Part shown: one piece after another, positions 55,187-64,000 of the stretch
Position numbering within the stretch: position 1 is the first letter of the stretch
How the letters are laid out: every line of letters starts with the position of its first letter
Assembly: GCF_004768545.1 (NCBI RefSeq)
Contig: NZ_CP038635.1
Coordinates: forward strand, 3,621,501-3,685,500
Reading direction: 5' to 3'
Source: Cupriavidus oxalaticus
GTDB lineage: Bacteria; Pseudomonadota; Gammaproteobacteria; Burkholderiales; Burkholderiaceae
DNA length: 64,000 bases
The notes under the pieces: model-generated
Told to the model about the DNA's origin: nothing
The model's database searches: none
What the model saw: only the letters and a program-made list of their open reading frames with translations
Position numbers and translations under genes: made by a program

Positions 55187-55927
55187 TCAGGGCACCAGGT
55201 CGCTGGTGTCCAGGCCCGCGGCTTCCTTCTGGCAGGCCTGCTCGCACAGCGTCGACAGTTCGTCGTCGAGCTGCGCCATCGGGCGCGGCACGTAGCCGAG
55301 CCGCAGCGCGGGGGACAATCTCAGGGTATCGATGAAGGCATCCGCCATGCGCTCGGCGTTGGCGTCGAGGTCGAAGTCCTCGGGTGAGAACAGCCAGTGC
55401 GCCAGCACGCCGCCGATGCAGGCGTGGAACGCATTGACGGCGAGATCGAGGTCGAGGTCGGCCGGCAGCTGCCCGCGCTCGCGCGCCAGGCGCAGGTGCT
55501 CGCGGATCTTGACCAGGCCTTCCTTGTGCGACTGGCGCTGGCGCTCGAAGATGGCTCCGTTGTCCTGCACCATCTCGCACTTGTGGAAGATGATCTCGAA
55601 CACGCGGCGCAGGCGTGGGTTCACCACGGTCTGGCGCATCACGTAGGCGCAGATGTCGCGCACGCCCCCAAGGGGGTCTTCCTGGCGCGCGATCCGCTCC
55701 GGATCGCACAGCGCTTCCACCGGCAGGTGCACGCGGTCGCACATGGCGGCGAACACATCGCTCTTGTTCTTGAAGTGCCAGTAAATCGCGCCGCGCGTGA
55801 CCCCCGCCGCCTCGGCGATGTCGGCCAGCGACGGCCGTGCCACGCCGCGGGCGTGGAACACGGTTTCGGCCGCGTCGAGAATCCGGTGGCGCGTCTCTAG
55901 CGCCTCTTCCTTGGTGCGTCTGACCAT
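55187..55927 (-). CDS. TetR-family repressor (AcrR/TtgR-like)
   Basis: 246 residues from ATG 55927 (MVRRTKEEALETRHRILDAAE), a start shared by AcrR, TtgR and MexR-type TetR repressors. The helix-turn-helix is at about 33-52 (SLADIAEAAGVTRGAIYWHFKNK). The C-terminal ligand domain is larger than usual by a C-terminal tail. It is divergent from the acrAB genes, and the AcrR-type operator lies in the gap. It probably releases DNA on binding drugs or solvents. Confidence 0.92.
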   Translation of the reverse strand: MVRRTKEEALETRHRILDAAETVFHARGVARPSLADIAEAAGVTRGAIYWHFKNKSDVFAAMCDRVHLPVEALCDPERIARQEDPLGGVRDICAYVMRQTVVNPRLRRVFEIIFHKCEMVQDNGAIFERQRQSHKEGLVKIREHLRLARERGQLPADLDLDLAVNAFHACIGGVLAHWLFSPEDFDLDANAERMADAFIDTLRLSPALRLGYVPRPMAQLDDELSTLCEQACQKEAAGLDTSDLVP

Positions 55928-56495
55928 GTCTGTCTCATATGCCGGAGGCGCATGGACACGGTGTCCACGGTCCGGCGTGTTGAATCTCCCCGGTGCCGCG
56001 CAAGGTGCGCGGCGGGTCGTTGTCGTCACATGGCTATGTTGTCGCAAGCCCTTGGGTCCGACAGGACGGCGCGCATCCTAACCCGAGTCGGCGGTTTGCG
56101 CCGGATACCGGATCAGGTTGGCCGGCTTTTCGCTGGGATCCGATGGTTCGCATCGGACCCGCCCGGCGTGATGTGAAAGCCCCTGCTGATGAATCGACTT
56201 TAACATACATGCTTGAATGTATATATAATACGCGCTCGCCCGGCTTTCGGCCAGCCGCCCCCTGTGACATAGCCAGCACCCTGGGCGACTCCTTGCGCAG
56301 GCCAGCCGGACGGCAATCCAGTCGTCATATAAAAGCCACCGTTCGTCGTATTCGTCACCGCGCCGACGCGATTTGTGGCTAGCATCACGCTTTTATCCGC
56401 TGCAAATATTGCGGCGGGCTGCGTCGTTTTCGCTTTCCTGAGATGTCAGGCCGGGGCGATGCGGCAGATCTCAAATTGCCATCATGGGGTTATCG
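55928..56495. promoter_or_regulatory. Divergent control region of the repressor and efflux genes
   Basis: 568 bp. It contains the promoter and operator at 56200-56229, leaving a leader of about 260 nt before acrA. Apart from a local drop in GC around 56195-56235, I see no further structure. Confidence 0.6.
56200..56229 (+). promoter_or_regulatory. acrAB promoter with AcrR-type operator
   Basis: TTAACA (56200-56205), an 18-bp spacer and TATAAT (56224-56229) form a good sigma-70 promoter. The spacer holds the inverted repeat ACATACATGCTTGAATGTAT (56203-56222), whose ACATACAT and TGAATGTAT arms match the E. coli AcrR operator. Binding would block polymerase. Confidence 0.8.
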
Positions 56496-57746
56496 ATGAG
56501 GAAGTCCCAACATATCAGTCGCGTTGCCACTTTTGCAGCCGCTGCGCTGTCGGCGCTGGCGCTCACTGCCTGCGGCGACAAGAAGGCCGAGGGCGGTGCC
56601 CCGCCCCCGCCGGAAGTGGGCGTGGTCACCGTGACGCCGTCGCCGGTCGCCGTCGTCAATGAACTGCCGGGCCGCCTGGAAGGCGTGCGCACGGCCGAAG
56701 TGCGCGCTCGCGTCGAAGGCATCGTGCTGTCGCGCAACTACACCGAGGGCGGCGAAGTGAAGGCCGGCCAAGTGATGTTCCGCATCGACCCGGCGCCCTA
56801 CCAGGCCGAACTGTCGTCGGCCCAGGCCGCGCTGCAGCGCGCCGAGGCCAACGCCGTCACTGCGAGGCTGAAGGCCGAGCGCTACAAGCCGCTGGTGGCC
56901 GTCAACGCGGTCAGCAAGCAGGAATACGACGACGCCGTGGCCGCCGCCGGCCAGGCCAACGCCGACGTGGCATCGGCCAGGGCCGCCGTGCGCACCGCCC
57001 AGATCAACCTGGGCTACACCACCGTGACCGCGCCGATCAGCGGCCGCGCCGGCCGTGCGCTGGTGACCGAGGGCGCGCTGGTGGGCAAGGGCGAGGCGAC
57101 CAAGCTGGCGCTGGTGGAGCAGGTCGACCCGATGTGGGTCACCTTCACCCAGCCGGCCTCGGAAGTCACGCGCCTGCGACGCGCCATCGAGTCGGGCGCC
57201 GTCAAGGGCGTCAACGGCGGCGCCAACGTGCACCTGTACGTGGAAGACGGCCGCGAGTACGAGCACACCGGCAAGCTGCTGTTCTCGGACATGACGGTCG
57301 ACCCGACCACCGGCGCGATCACGCTGCGCGCGCAGTTCCCCAATCCGAAGCGCGAGCTGCTGTCGGGCACCTTCGTGCGCGTGAAGATCGAGCAGGGCGT
57401 GGATGAGAACGCGCTGACCGTGCCGCAGCGGGCGCTGATCCGCGGCGCGCAGGGCGCCACCGTGCTGGTCGTTGGCAACGACGGCAACGTCGCCTCCGTG
57501 CCGGTCAAGGCGCCGCAGGCCATCGGCGACCGCTGGATCGTGACCGAAGGCCTGAAGGGCGGCGAGAAGGTGATCGTCGAGGGCCTGCAGAAGGTCAAGG
57601 TCGGCGCGCCGGCCAGGCCGGTGCCGTTCGTGCAGGCGGGTGCCTCGGCGCCGGCCGCCATGCCGGCTGCGGCTTCTGCTGCCCCGGCCTCGGCCCCCAA
57701 GGCCGAAGCGAAGCAGGAAGCGAAGGCCGAGGGCAAGCAAGGCTGA
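56496..57746 (+). CDS. acrA: RND efflux adaptor lipoprotein AcrA-like
   Basis: 416 residues from ATG 56496, which has GGGG six bases before it (ATG 56484 has no site). The lipobox LALTAC gives Cys26. The body has the AcrA order: lipoyl half (GRLEGVRTAEVRARVEG near 58), hairpin helices, second lipoyl half (YTTVTAPISGRAGRA), beta-barrel and membrane-proximal domains; the tail is Ala/Lys-rich. It bridges AcrB and the outer-membrane channel. Confidence 0.95.
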   Translation: MRKSQHISRVATFAAAALSALALTACGDKKAEGGAPPPPEVGVVTVTPSPVAVVNELPGRLEGVRTAEVRARVEGIVLSRNYTEGGEVKAGQVMFRIDPAPYQAELSSAQAALQRAEANAVTARLKAERYKPLVAVNAVSKQEYDDAVAAAGQANADVASARAAVRTAQINLGYTTVTAPISGRAGRALVTEGALVGKGEATKLALVEQVDPMWVTFTQPASEVTRLRRAIESGAVKGVNGGANVHLYVEDGREYEHTGKLLFSDMTVDPTTGAITLRAQFPNPKRELLSGTFVRVKIEQGVDENALTVPQRALIRGAQGATVLVVGNDGNVASVPVKAPQAIGDRWIVTEGLKGGEKVIVEGLQKVKVGAPARPVPFVQAGASAPAAMPAAASAAPASAPKAEAKQEAKAEGKQG

Positions 57747-57817
57747 AACCGCCGCGCCGCGGCGGCTGAAGCCAGCCGCCGCGGCACACAGGGCTAGACA
57801 AAGAGGGAGCCAGTCTT

Positions 57818-60800
57818 ATGGCCAAGTTTTTTATCGACCGGCCGGTGTTCGCGTGGGTGCTCGCGCTGATCATCGTGCTGGGCGGGATATTGTCGATCAT
57901 GCAGTTGCCGATCGCGCAATACCCGAACATCGCCCCGCCTACGATCTCGGTCACGGCCACCTATCCGGGTGCGTCGGCCAAGACGCTGGAGGATTCCGTC
58001 ACTTCGGTGATCGAGCAGGAGCTTAACGGCGCCCCCAACCTGCTCTACTACAACTCGACCAGCGAATCGACCGGCCTGGCGACGATCACCATCGCGTTCG
58101 CGCCGGGCTCCAACGTCGACCTGAACTCGGTCGAGGTGCAGAACCGCCTCAAGCGCGTGGAAGCGCGCCTGCCGGCGGAGGTGCGCCAGCAGGGCGTGCG
58201 CGTGGACAAGGCCGGGAACAACTACATGATGTTCCTGACCGTGTCGTCCAAGTCCGGCACGGCCAGCGCGATCCAGCTCGGCAACTATGTCTCGGCGCAG
58301 GTGATCGACTCGATCCGCCGCGTGCCGGGCGTGGGCCAGGCCGACCTGTTCGGCACCGAGTACGCCATGCGCATCTGGCTGGACCCGTCCAAGCTGACCG
58401 GCTACAACCTGACGCCGCTGGACGTGACCGCCGCGGTGAGCGAGCAGAACGTGCAGGTCGCCGTGGGCGAACTGGGCGGCACGCCCTCGCCCAAGGGCAC
58501 CGAGCTGAACGCCACCGTCACCACCGAAAGCCGGCTGTCCACGCCCGAGCAGTTCGGCAACATCCTGCTGCGCACCAACCCCGACGGTTCGTCGGTGCGC
58601 ATCAAGGATGTGGGCCGCGTGGAACTGGGCGGCGCCGACTACTCGACGCTGGCCCGCACCAACGGCAAGCCGTCGGCGGCCATCGCCATCAAGCTGGCCC
58701 CGACCGGCAACGCGCTGGCCACGGCCACCGCGGTGCGCGCCAAGATGGAAGAGCTGTCGAAGACCTTCCCGGCTGACTACCAGTACACGGTGCCTTACGA
58801 CACCTCGGCCTTCGTCAAGATCTCGATCGAGGAAGTGATCAAGACGCTGCTGGAAGCCGTGGTGCTGGTGTTCCTGGTGATGTACCTGTTCCTGCAGAAC
58901 TTCCGCGCCACCATCATCCCGACGCTGGTGGTGCCGATCGCGCTGCTGGGTACGTTCGGCGCGCTGCTGGCGTTCGGCTTCTCGATCAACGTGCTGACCA
59001 TGTTCGGCATGGTGCTGGCGATCGGTATCCTGGTGGACGATGCCATCGTGGTGGTGGAAAACGTCGAGCGGATCATGAGCGAGGAAGGACTCTCGCCACG
59101 CGAAGCGACACGCAAGGCCATGGGCCAGATCACCGGCGCCATCGTCGGCATCACGCTGGTGCTGACCGCGGTGTTCATCCCGATGGCATTCTTCTCGGGC
59201 TCGGTGGGCAACATCTACCGCCAGTTCTCGCTGTCGCTGATCGCCTCGATGGCGTTCTCGGCGCTGCTGGCGCTGACGCTGACCCCGGCGCTGTGCGCGA
59301 CGCTGCTCAAGCCGGTGGAAGCCGGCCATCACCATGAGAAGAAGGGTTTCTTCGGCTGGTTCAACCGCACTTTCGCTACCGCGTCGACCGGCTACCAGGG
59401 CGTGGTCGCGCGCATCCTCAAGCGCACCGGCCGCTACCTGATCATCTACGCGCTGATCATCGCCGGCGTGGTGGTGCTGTTCAAGCGCCTGCCGTCGTCG
59501 TTCCTGCCCGATGAAGACCAGGGCTACATGATCACGGTGGTGCAGCTGCCCAACGGCGCCACGCAGGACCGTACCATCGGCGTGCTCAAGCAGATCGAGG
59601 ACTACTACCTGCAGAAGGAAAGCAAGGTGGTGGACCAGATGATCACGGTGGCGGGCTTCTCCTTCTTCGGCCGCGGCCAGAACGGCGGTATCGCGTTCGT
59701 GCGCCTGAAGGACTGGAAGGAGCGCACCGGCGACGGCGAGAACGCGCAGGCGCTGGTGGGCCGTGCCTTCGGCGCGCTGTCGTTCATCAAGGACGCGATC
59801 ATCTTCCCGCTCAATCCGCCGGCGATCGCCGAGCTGGGCAACTCCTCGGGCTTCGACTTCCGCCTGCAGGACCGCACCGGCCAGGGCCACGCCAAGCTGA
59901 TGGAAGCGCGCAACATGATGCTCGGCATGGCCGCGCAGAACCCGGTGCTGATGGGCGTGCGCCCCGAAGGCCAGGAAGACGCGCCGCAGCTGCAGATCGA
60001 CATCGACCGCGAGAAGGCGCGAGCGCTGGGCGTGTCGGTGGCCGAGATCAACTCGACGCTGTCGATCGCGTTCGGCTCCAGCTACGTCAACGACTTCATC
60101 TATGAAGGCCGGGTGCGCAAGGTGATCGTGCAGGCCGACGGCGCCGACCGCCGCCTGCCGGATGACCTGACCAAGCTGCGCGTGAAGAACAGCAACGGCG
60201 ACATGGTGGCGTTCGCGGCGTTTGCGACGTCCAGGTGGATCATGGGCTCGCCGCGCCTGGAGCGCTACAACGGCATGCCGGCGGTGAAGATCGCGGGCCA
60301 GGCCGCGCCGGGACGCAGTACCGGCGAAGCCATGCGCGCGATGGAAGAGAACTTCGCCAAGCTGCCGCCGGGCTTCGGTTTCGAGTGGTCGGGCCAGTCG
60401 TATGAAGAGCGCCTGGCCGGCTCGCAGGAACCGATCCTGTACACGCTGTCGCTGATCATCGTGTTCCTGTGCCTGGCCGCGCTGTACGAGAGCTGGTCGA
60501 TCCCGTTCTCGGTGCTGCTGGTGGTGCCGCTGGGCGTGCTCGGCGCGCTGCTGGGCGTGACGCTGCGCGGCATGCCCAACGATGTGTACTTCAAGGTGGG
60601 CCTGATCGCCACGATCGGCCTGTCGGCGAAGAACGCCATCCTGATCGTGGAATTCGCCAAGGACCTGCAGGCGCAAGGCAAGGGCCTGGTCGAAGCCACG
60701 CTGGAAGCGGTGCACTTGCGGTTCCGCCCGATCCTGATGACGTCGATGGCATTCATCCTGGGCGTGCTGCCGCTGGCGATCGCCACCGGCGCGGGCTCGG

Positions 60801-60970
60801 GCAGCCAGCGCGCGATCGGTACCGGCGTGATGGGCGGAATGATCACGGCCACGGTGCTGGCGATTTTCCTGGTGCCGGTCTTCTTCGTGGTGGTGCGCAA
60901 GCGCTTCAAGGGCAGCCAGCGCCAGCGCATGCTGGACAAGAAGTGGCATGACCCGCAAGAGGAAATCTGA
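57818..60970 (+). CDS. acrB: RND multidrug efflux pump AcrB/MexB-like (HAE1)
   Basis: 1050 residues, the usual length of AcrB (1049). It starts [16 protein letters not shown], the HAE1 signature. The proton-relay Asp pair is in [17 protein letters not shown] (about 408-409) and the Lys in [16 protein letters not shown] (about 940). It drives efflux of drugs, detergents and dyes with protons from the periplasm. It is the middle gene of the acrAB-channel operon. Confidence 0.97.
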   Translation: MAKFFIDRPVFAWVLALIIVLGGILSIMQLPIAQYPNIAPPTISVTATYPGASAKTLEDSVTSVIEQELNGAPNLLYYNSTSESTGLATITIAFAPGSNVDLNSVEVQNRLKRVEARLPAEVRQQGVRVDKAGNNYMMFLTVSSKSGTASAIQLGNYVSAQVIDSIRRVPGVGQADLFGTEYAMRIWLDPSKLTGYNLTPLDVTAAVSEQNVQVAVGELGGTPSPKGTELNATVTTESRLSTPEQFGNILLRTNPDGSSVRIKDVGRVELGGADYSTLARTNGKPSAAIAIKLAPTGNALATATAVRAKMEELSKTFPADYQYTVPYDTSAFVKISIEEVIKTLLEAVVLVFLVMYLFLQNFRATIIPTLVVPIALLGTFGALLAFGFSINVLTMFGMVLAIGILVDDAIVVVENVERIMSEEGLSPREATRKAMGQITGAIVGITLVLTAVFIPMAFFSGSVGNIYRQFSLSLIASMAFSALLALTLTPALCATLLKPVEAGHHHEKKGFFGWFNRTFATASTGYQGVVARILKRTGRYLIIYALIIAGVVVLFKRLPSSFLPDEDQGYMITVVQLPNGATQDRTIGVLKQIEDYYLQKESKVVDQMITVAGFSFFGRGQNGGIAFVRLKDWKERTGDGENAQALVGRAFGALSFIKDAIIFPLNPPAIAELGNSSGFDFRLQDRTGQGHAKLMEARNMMLGMAAQNPVLMGVRPEGQEDAPQLQIDIDREKARALGVSVAEINSTLSIAFGSSYVNDFIYEGRVRKVIVQADGADRRLPDDLTKLRVKNSNGDMVAFAAFATSRWIMGSPRLERYNGMPAVKIAGQAAPGRSTGEAMRAMEENFAKLPPGFGFEWSGQSYEERLAGSQEPILYTLSLIIVFLCLAALYESWSIPFSVLLVVPLGVLGALLGVTLRGMPNDVYFKVGLIATIGLSAKNAILIVEFAKDLQAQGKGLVEATLEAVHLRFRPILMTSMAFILGVLPLAIATGAGSGSQRAIGTGVMGGMITATVLAIFLVPVFFVVVRKRFKGSQRQRMLDKKWHDPQEEI

Positions 60971-60971
60971 C

Positions 60972-62459
60972 ATGACCAAGACCCTGACCACACTGCTGCT
61001 GGTGGCCGGCGTTCTGACCGGGTGCACGCTGGCACCCCACTATGACCGCCCCGCCCCGCCGGTGGCAGACAGCTTCCCGGTGGCACCGGAGGGCTATGCC
61101 ACCGCCGAGGTGAAGAGCGGCGAGACCCGCCGCGCCACCGACATCGGCTGGCGCGAGTTTTTCCGCGACCCGCGCCTGCAGGCGCTGATCGCCACCTCGC
61201 TGGATAACAACCGCGACCTGCGCCAGGCCGCGCTGCGCATCGAGGAAGCGCGCGCCACGTACCAGGTGCAGCGCGCCGACCTGCTGCCCACGGTGAACGT
61301 GGAAGGCGGCTATACGCGGGCCCGCACCACCCCGGCCGAGGCGGCCACCGTGCTGGGCCAGCCAGGGGTGACCGAGGTCTACCGGGTCGGCCTGGGCATC
61401 TCGTCGTACGAGCTCGATTTCTTCGGGCGCGTGCGCAGCCTGTCCAACGCCGCGCTGGCGCAGTACTTCGCCACCGAAGAAGCGCACCGCTCGGCGTATA
61501 TCTCGCTGGTGTCGGAAGTCGCCAAGGCCTACCTGGCCGAGCGCTCCTTTGCCGAGCAGTACGAGCTGGCACGCAACACGCTGCAGGCGCGCGAAAGCAC
61601 CTACGGGCTGGCCAAGAAGCGCTTTGACGCCGGCGCCACCTCGGCGCTGGACCTGCGCGACAACGAATCGCTGGTGGCGCAGGCACGCGTCTCCGCGGCG
61701 CAGCTGGCACGCCAGCGCGCGCAGGCGCAGAACGCGCTCGAAGTGCTGGTGGGCAAGCCCATCGGCACCATCGAGAACCTGCCCGAGCCGATGCGGCTGT
61801 CGGACGAGCGCATCATCAGCGATATCCCGGCGGGCCTGCCGTCGGAGCTGCTGGAGCAGCGTCCCGATATCCGGCAGGCCGAGCAGCAGCTGCTGTCGGC
61901 CAACGCCAATATCGGCGCGGCGCGCGCCGCGTTCTTCCCGCGCATCTCGCTGACCACCAGCGTGGGCACCATCAGCCCGACGTTCTCGGGGCTGTTCGAT
62001 GCCGGCACACGCGCATGGTCGTTCGCGCCGCAGCTGACGCTGCCGATCTTCGACTATGGCCGCAACCTGTCGAACCTGGACCTGGCCAACGTGCGCAAGA
62101 ACATCCAGATCGCCAACTACGAGAAGACCATCCAGACGGCCTTCGCGGAAGTGGCCGATGCGCTGGTGGCGCGCGGCACGCTGGAAGACCAGGTCACCGG
62201 CCAGGAACAGGTGCGCGATGCCGAAGCCGCGCGCTACGAGCTGTCGCGCCTGCGCTTTCGCAGCGGCGTGGCCAGCTACCTGGATGAGCTCGACGCGCAG
62301 CGCCAGCTGTTCACCGCGGAGCAGGCGCTGATCCAGGCGCGGCAGCTGCGGCTGAACAACGCGATCGACCTGTATCGCGCGCTGGGCGGCGGGTTGAAGG
62401 CGGACAGCGCGGTGGCGCAGCAGGCAGCGCCAGCGGCGCAGCAACCGGTGACGCAGTAA
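60972..62459 (+). CDS. Outer-membrane efflux channel (OprM/NodT family)
   Basis: 495 residues from ATG 60972, one base after the acrB stop. Lipobox VLTGC gives a lipid-modified Cys18. Two OEP repeats follow (about 55-245 and 270-460) with the usual WREFFRDPRLQALIATSL, PDIRQAEQQLLSANANIGAAR (split by family convention) and FDAGATSALDL elements. It forms the trimeric channel for AcrAB and could also serve the RND pump at 39734-42931, which lacks one. Confidence 0.95.
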   Translation: MTKTLTTLLLVAGVLTGCTLAPHYDRPAPPVADSFPVAPEGYATAEVKSGETRRATDIGWREFFRDPRLQALIATSLDNNRDLRQAALRIEEARATYQVQRADLLPTVNVEGGYTRARTTPAEAATVLGQPGVTEVYRVGLGISSYELDFFGRVRSLSNAALAQYFATEEAHRSAYISLVSEVAKAYLAERSFAEQYELARNTLQARESTYGLAKKRFDAGATSALDLRDNESLVAQARVSAAQLARQRAQAQNALEVLVGKPIGTIENLPEPMRLSDERIISDIPAGLPSELLEQRPDIRQAEQQLLSANANIGAARAAFFPRISLTTSVGTISPTFSGLFDAGTRAWSFAPQLTLPIFDYGRNLSNLDLANVRKNIQIANYEKTIQTAFAEVADALVARGTLEDQVTGQEQVRDAEAARYELSRLRFRSGVASYLDELDAQRQLFTAEQALIQARQLRLNNAIDLYRALGGGLKADSAVAQQAAPAAQQPVTQ

Positions 62460-62465
62460 CGCTCA

Positions 62466-62516
62466 CTGCCGGTTTGCTCCCCTCTCCCACAAGCGGAACA
62501 AGCGGGAGGGGGAGCA
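62466..62516. repeat. Dispersed 3'-end palindrome, copy 3
   Basis: GCTCCCCCTCCC-type arms around 62475-62516; the first 23 bases (62466-62488) are identical to the complement of 32501-32523. It begins six bases after the stop codon of the channel gene. Confidence 0.8.
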
Positions 62517-62534
62517 AGCAGCTCAAGCGAAGAA

Positions 62535-62563
62535 ACCAGTGGCAGCGCCACTGGTTTTTTTTC
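62535..62563 (+). terminator. Terminator of the acrAB-channel operon
   Basis: A nine-base-pair stem ACCAGTGGC / GCCACTGGT with a three-base loop is followed by eight T residues, 75 bp after the stop. Confidence 0.9.
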
Positions 62564-62589
62564 GCCTGCATCACAGCGGCGCCGATCCA

Positions 62590-64000
62590 TCATGCCGTGA
62601 TATTTCGAGCCAGCGCATCTGCATTCTGTGCCGTCAGCGCAAACACCGACAACTGCGGATTGGCCCCCACGCTGGTCGGAAAGACCGAACCGTCGAACAC
62701 CGACAGGTTCTCCAGCTGGTGGTGGCGCCCGTGGCTGTCCACCACGCCGCGGCGGGCGTCGTCGCTCATGCCGCAGCCGCCCATCAGGTGCGCGGTGAAG
62801 AGCGCCGTGCGGAACGGCTTGAGCGGCAGCTTCGCGATCGCGTCGCGCGCTTCTGGCCAGCTGCGGTAGTCGGTGGCGTCCAGGTGGGCCGGCCGCACCT
62901 TGACCGCGCCGGCGGCGAACTGCGCCTGTGCCATGCTCAGCCAGGCGCGGCGCACGCCGTCCCAGGCGTAGTCGCTCATCTCGTAGTCGAGTAGCGGGCT
63001 GCCGTCGGGGGCCAGCCGCACGCGCCCGCCCTCGCTCTGCGGCACGAAGCCGTCGCGCAGCAGCGCCAGCATGGCGTTGGTATTGGGCAGCTGCGCGATA
63101 TCGCGCCGCAGCGCGTCGCCCATGCCGTTGAGCACGCCGGCGCTGATGCCGGGGAACAGCGGCGGCACCTCCAGCTTGTAGCCCATCGGGCCGGTGGCGC
63201 CGTTGGCCCACTGGAAGTGGTCGGAGGCGACCGACTGCGGCGCGCCATAATAGGGATCGATTTTCTCCGGCATGACTGCGACACTGATATTCACCGGATG
63301 GATGAACGTGCGCACGCCCAGCCGCCCATGCGGGTCCGGCACGCGCGAGCGCAGCAGCAGCGCCGGTGTGTTGATAGCGCCGCCGGCGACTACCACGTGC
63401 CGCGCGCGCACGGTCACGCCCACGCCGGTGGGCGTATAACCGTCTGCGCCGAGCGCTTCGCCGATGACCGCTTGCACGCGCTGCCCGTCGTGTCCGAGCG
63501 TGCGCACCCGCACCCGGTGCACCAGCGTCGCGCCTGCGGCCAGCGCCGCCGGGATGGTCGATACCAGCATCGACTGCTTGGCATTGACCGGGCAGCCGAA
63601 GCCGCAGTAGCCCGAGTTCCAGCAGCCCTTCACGTTGCGCGGGATGACGTGCCACTCCCAGCCCAGCTTTTCGCAGCCGCGGCGCAGCACGTCGTTGTTG
63701 GGATTCGGCGCCATGGCCCAGGGCGCGATGCCCAGGCGCGCTTCCACCTGCGCGAACCACGGCGCCATGTCGGCCTCGGCGTGGCCGCTGACGGCATGGT
63801 GCCCGGCCCAGTGCGCCAGCGTCTGCGGCGGCGTGCGGAAGCTGGACGACCAGTTCACCGTGGTGCTGCCGCCGACGGCGCGGCCCTGCAGGATGGCGAT
63901 GGCGCCATCGGCGGTGGTGCGCGCCGCGGCCTCCTGGTACAGCTCGCGGTAGGCACGGTTCTCGTCCATGTCGCGGAAGCTGTCGGAGGTGCGCAGCGCG
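62590..64000 (-). CDS. GMC-family oxidoreductase, C-terminal part
   Basis: The frame runs from the right window edge to the stop at 62590, about 470 residues; the N-terminal FAD-binding motif lies outside. It shows the GMC features: RAVGGSTTVNWSSSFRTP after the FAD region, a Cys-rich GYCGFGCPVNAKQSM segment, VVAGGAINTPALLLRS, the active-site HLMGGCGM, and NPQLSVFALTAQNADALA at the FAD-closing C-terminus. Members oxidise alcohols, sterols or sugars with FAD. The GFGC cysteine segment fits the long-chain alcohol/sterol group better than choline dehydrogenases; substrate unknown. Confidence 0.88.
   Translation of the reverse strand, partial: ALRTSDSFRDMDENRAYRELYQEAAARTTADGAIAILQGRAVGGSTTVNWSSSFRTPPQTLAHWAGHHAVSGHAEADMAPWFAQVEARLGIAPWAMAPNPNNDVLRRGCEKLGWEWHVIPRNVKGCWNSGYCGFGCPVNAKQSMLVSTIPAALAAGATLVHRVRVRTLGHDGQRVQAVIGEALGADGYTPTGVGVTVRARHVVVAGGAINTPALLLRSRVPDPHGRLGVRTFIHPVNISVAVMPEKIDPYYGAPQSVASDHFQWANGATGPMGYKLEVPPLFPGISAGVLNGMGDALRRDIAQLPNTNAMLALLRDGFVPQSEGGRVRLAPDGSPLLDYEMSDYAWDGVRRAWLSMAQAQFAAGAVKVRPAHLDATDYRSWPEARDAIAKLPLKPFRTALFTAHLMGGCGMSDDARRGVVDSHGRHHQLENLSVFDGSVFPTSVGANPQLSVFALTAQNADALARNITA

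Noticed and set aside
57794..61027. A 1077-codon minus-strand open frame across acrB
   Set aside because: Same artefact: full antisense of a clear AcrB gene, with an Arg/His/Gln-rich composition.

Overview
The window is GC-rich, densely coded DNA that looks like the main chromosome of a beta-proteobacterium of the Cupriavidus/Ralstonia group. The evidence is the housekeeping block def-fmt-htpX-rsmB-DUF4390-ntrY-like-ntrX-like, dprA next to topB, a tripartite tricarboxylate (Tct/Bug) transporter with its TctDE two-component pair, a GTP-dependent PEP carboxykinase, and two RND efflux systems. The genus is an inference from gene content and order; no database search was possible.

Layout. 1-3.55 kb: the 5' end of a TRAP-type solute-binding lipoprotein gene, whose leader is split by a complete group II intron (605-3554) encoding a reverse transcriptase/maturase with an HNH domain. 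3.6-9.1 kb: a LamB-like porin with a long Pro/Ala tether, an aquaporin, a Cache-diguanylate cyclase and a small coiled-coil protein. 9.2-17.8 kb: tRNA-Phe and a leftward block of NtrX-like regulator, NtrY-like kinase, DUF4390 protein, RsmB, HtpX, Fmt and Def. 18-23.7 kb: a rightward block of LysM protein, DprA, thioredoxin-like protein and topoisomerase III. 23.7-25.2 kb: a complete IS4-family insertion sequence sitting in the topB terminator. 25.2-27.6 kb: a LysR regulator divergent from a small secreted repeat protein, then a glycine-zipper protein.

27.6-32.4 kb: cstA-ybdD (probable pyruvate/peptide uptake) divergent from a Cache histidine kinase and NarL-type regulator; the gap carries strong palindromes. 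32.5-38.2 kb: pckG, a D-2-hydroxyacid dehydrogenase, an MFS exporter and a MOSC protein preceded by six DnaA-box-like motifs at 11-12 bp spacing. 38.4-43.8 kb: an RND adaptor and pump with no outer-membrane partner, then a ChaN-like lipoprotein. 44.2-55.1 kb: tctCBA, an AbrB-family membrane protein, a thioesterase, a patatin, a glutathione-reductase-like enzyme, tctDE on the opposite strand, and an orphan ABC-type binding protein. 55.2-62.5 kb: a TetR repressor divergent from acrAB and an OprM-like channel gene, with an AcrR-type operator over the promoter. 62.6-64 kb: a GMC oxidoreductase that runs off the window.

The most noteworthy signals are in the non-coding DNA: an intron inside a leader hairpin, an IS element that breaks one terminator and brings another, the DnaA-box-like array, dispersed palindromes placed just after stop codons, and candidate operators for the cstA, tct and acr loci. 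The least understood protein is the secreted 12-residue-repeat protein at 26360-26647.
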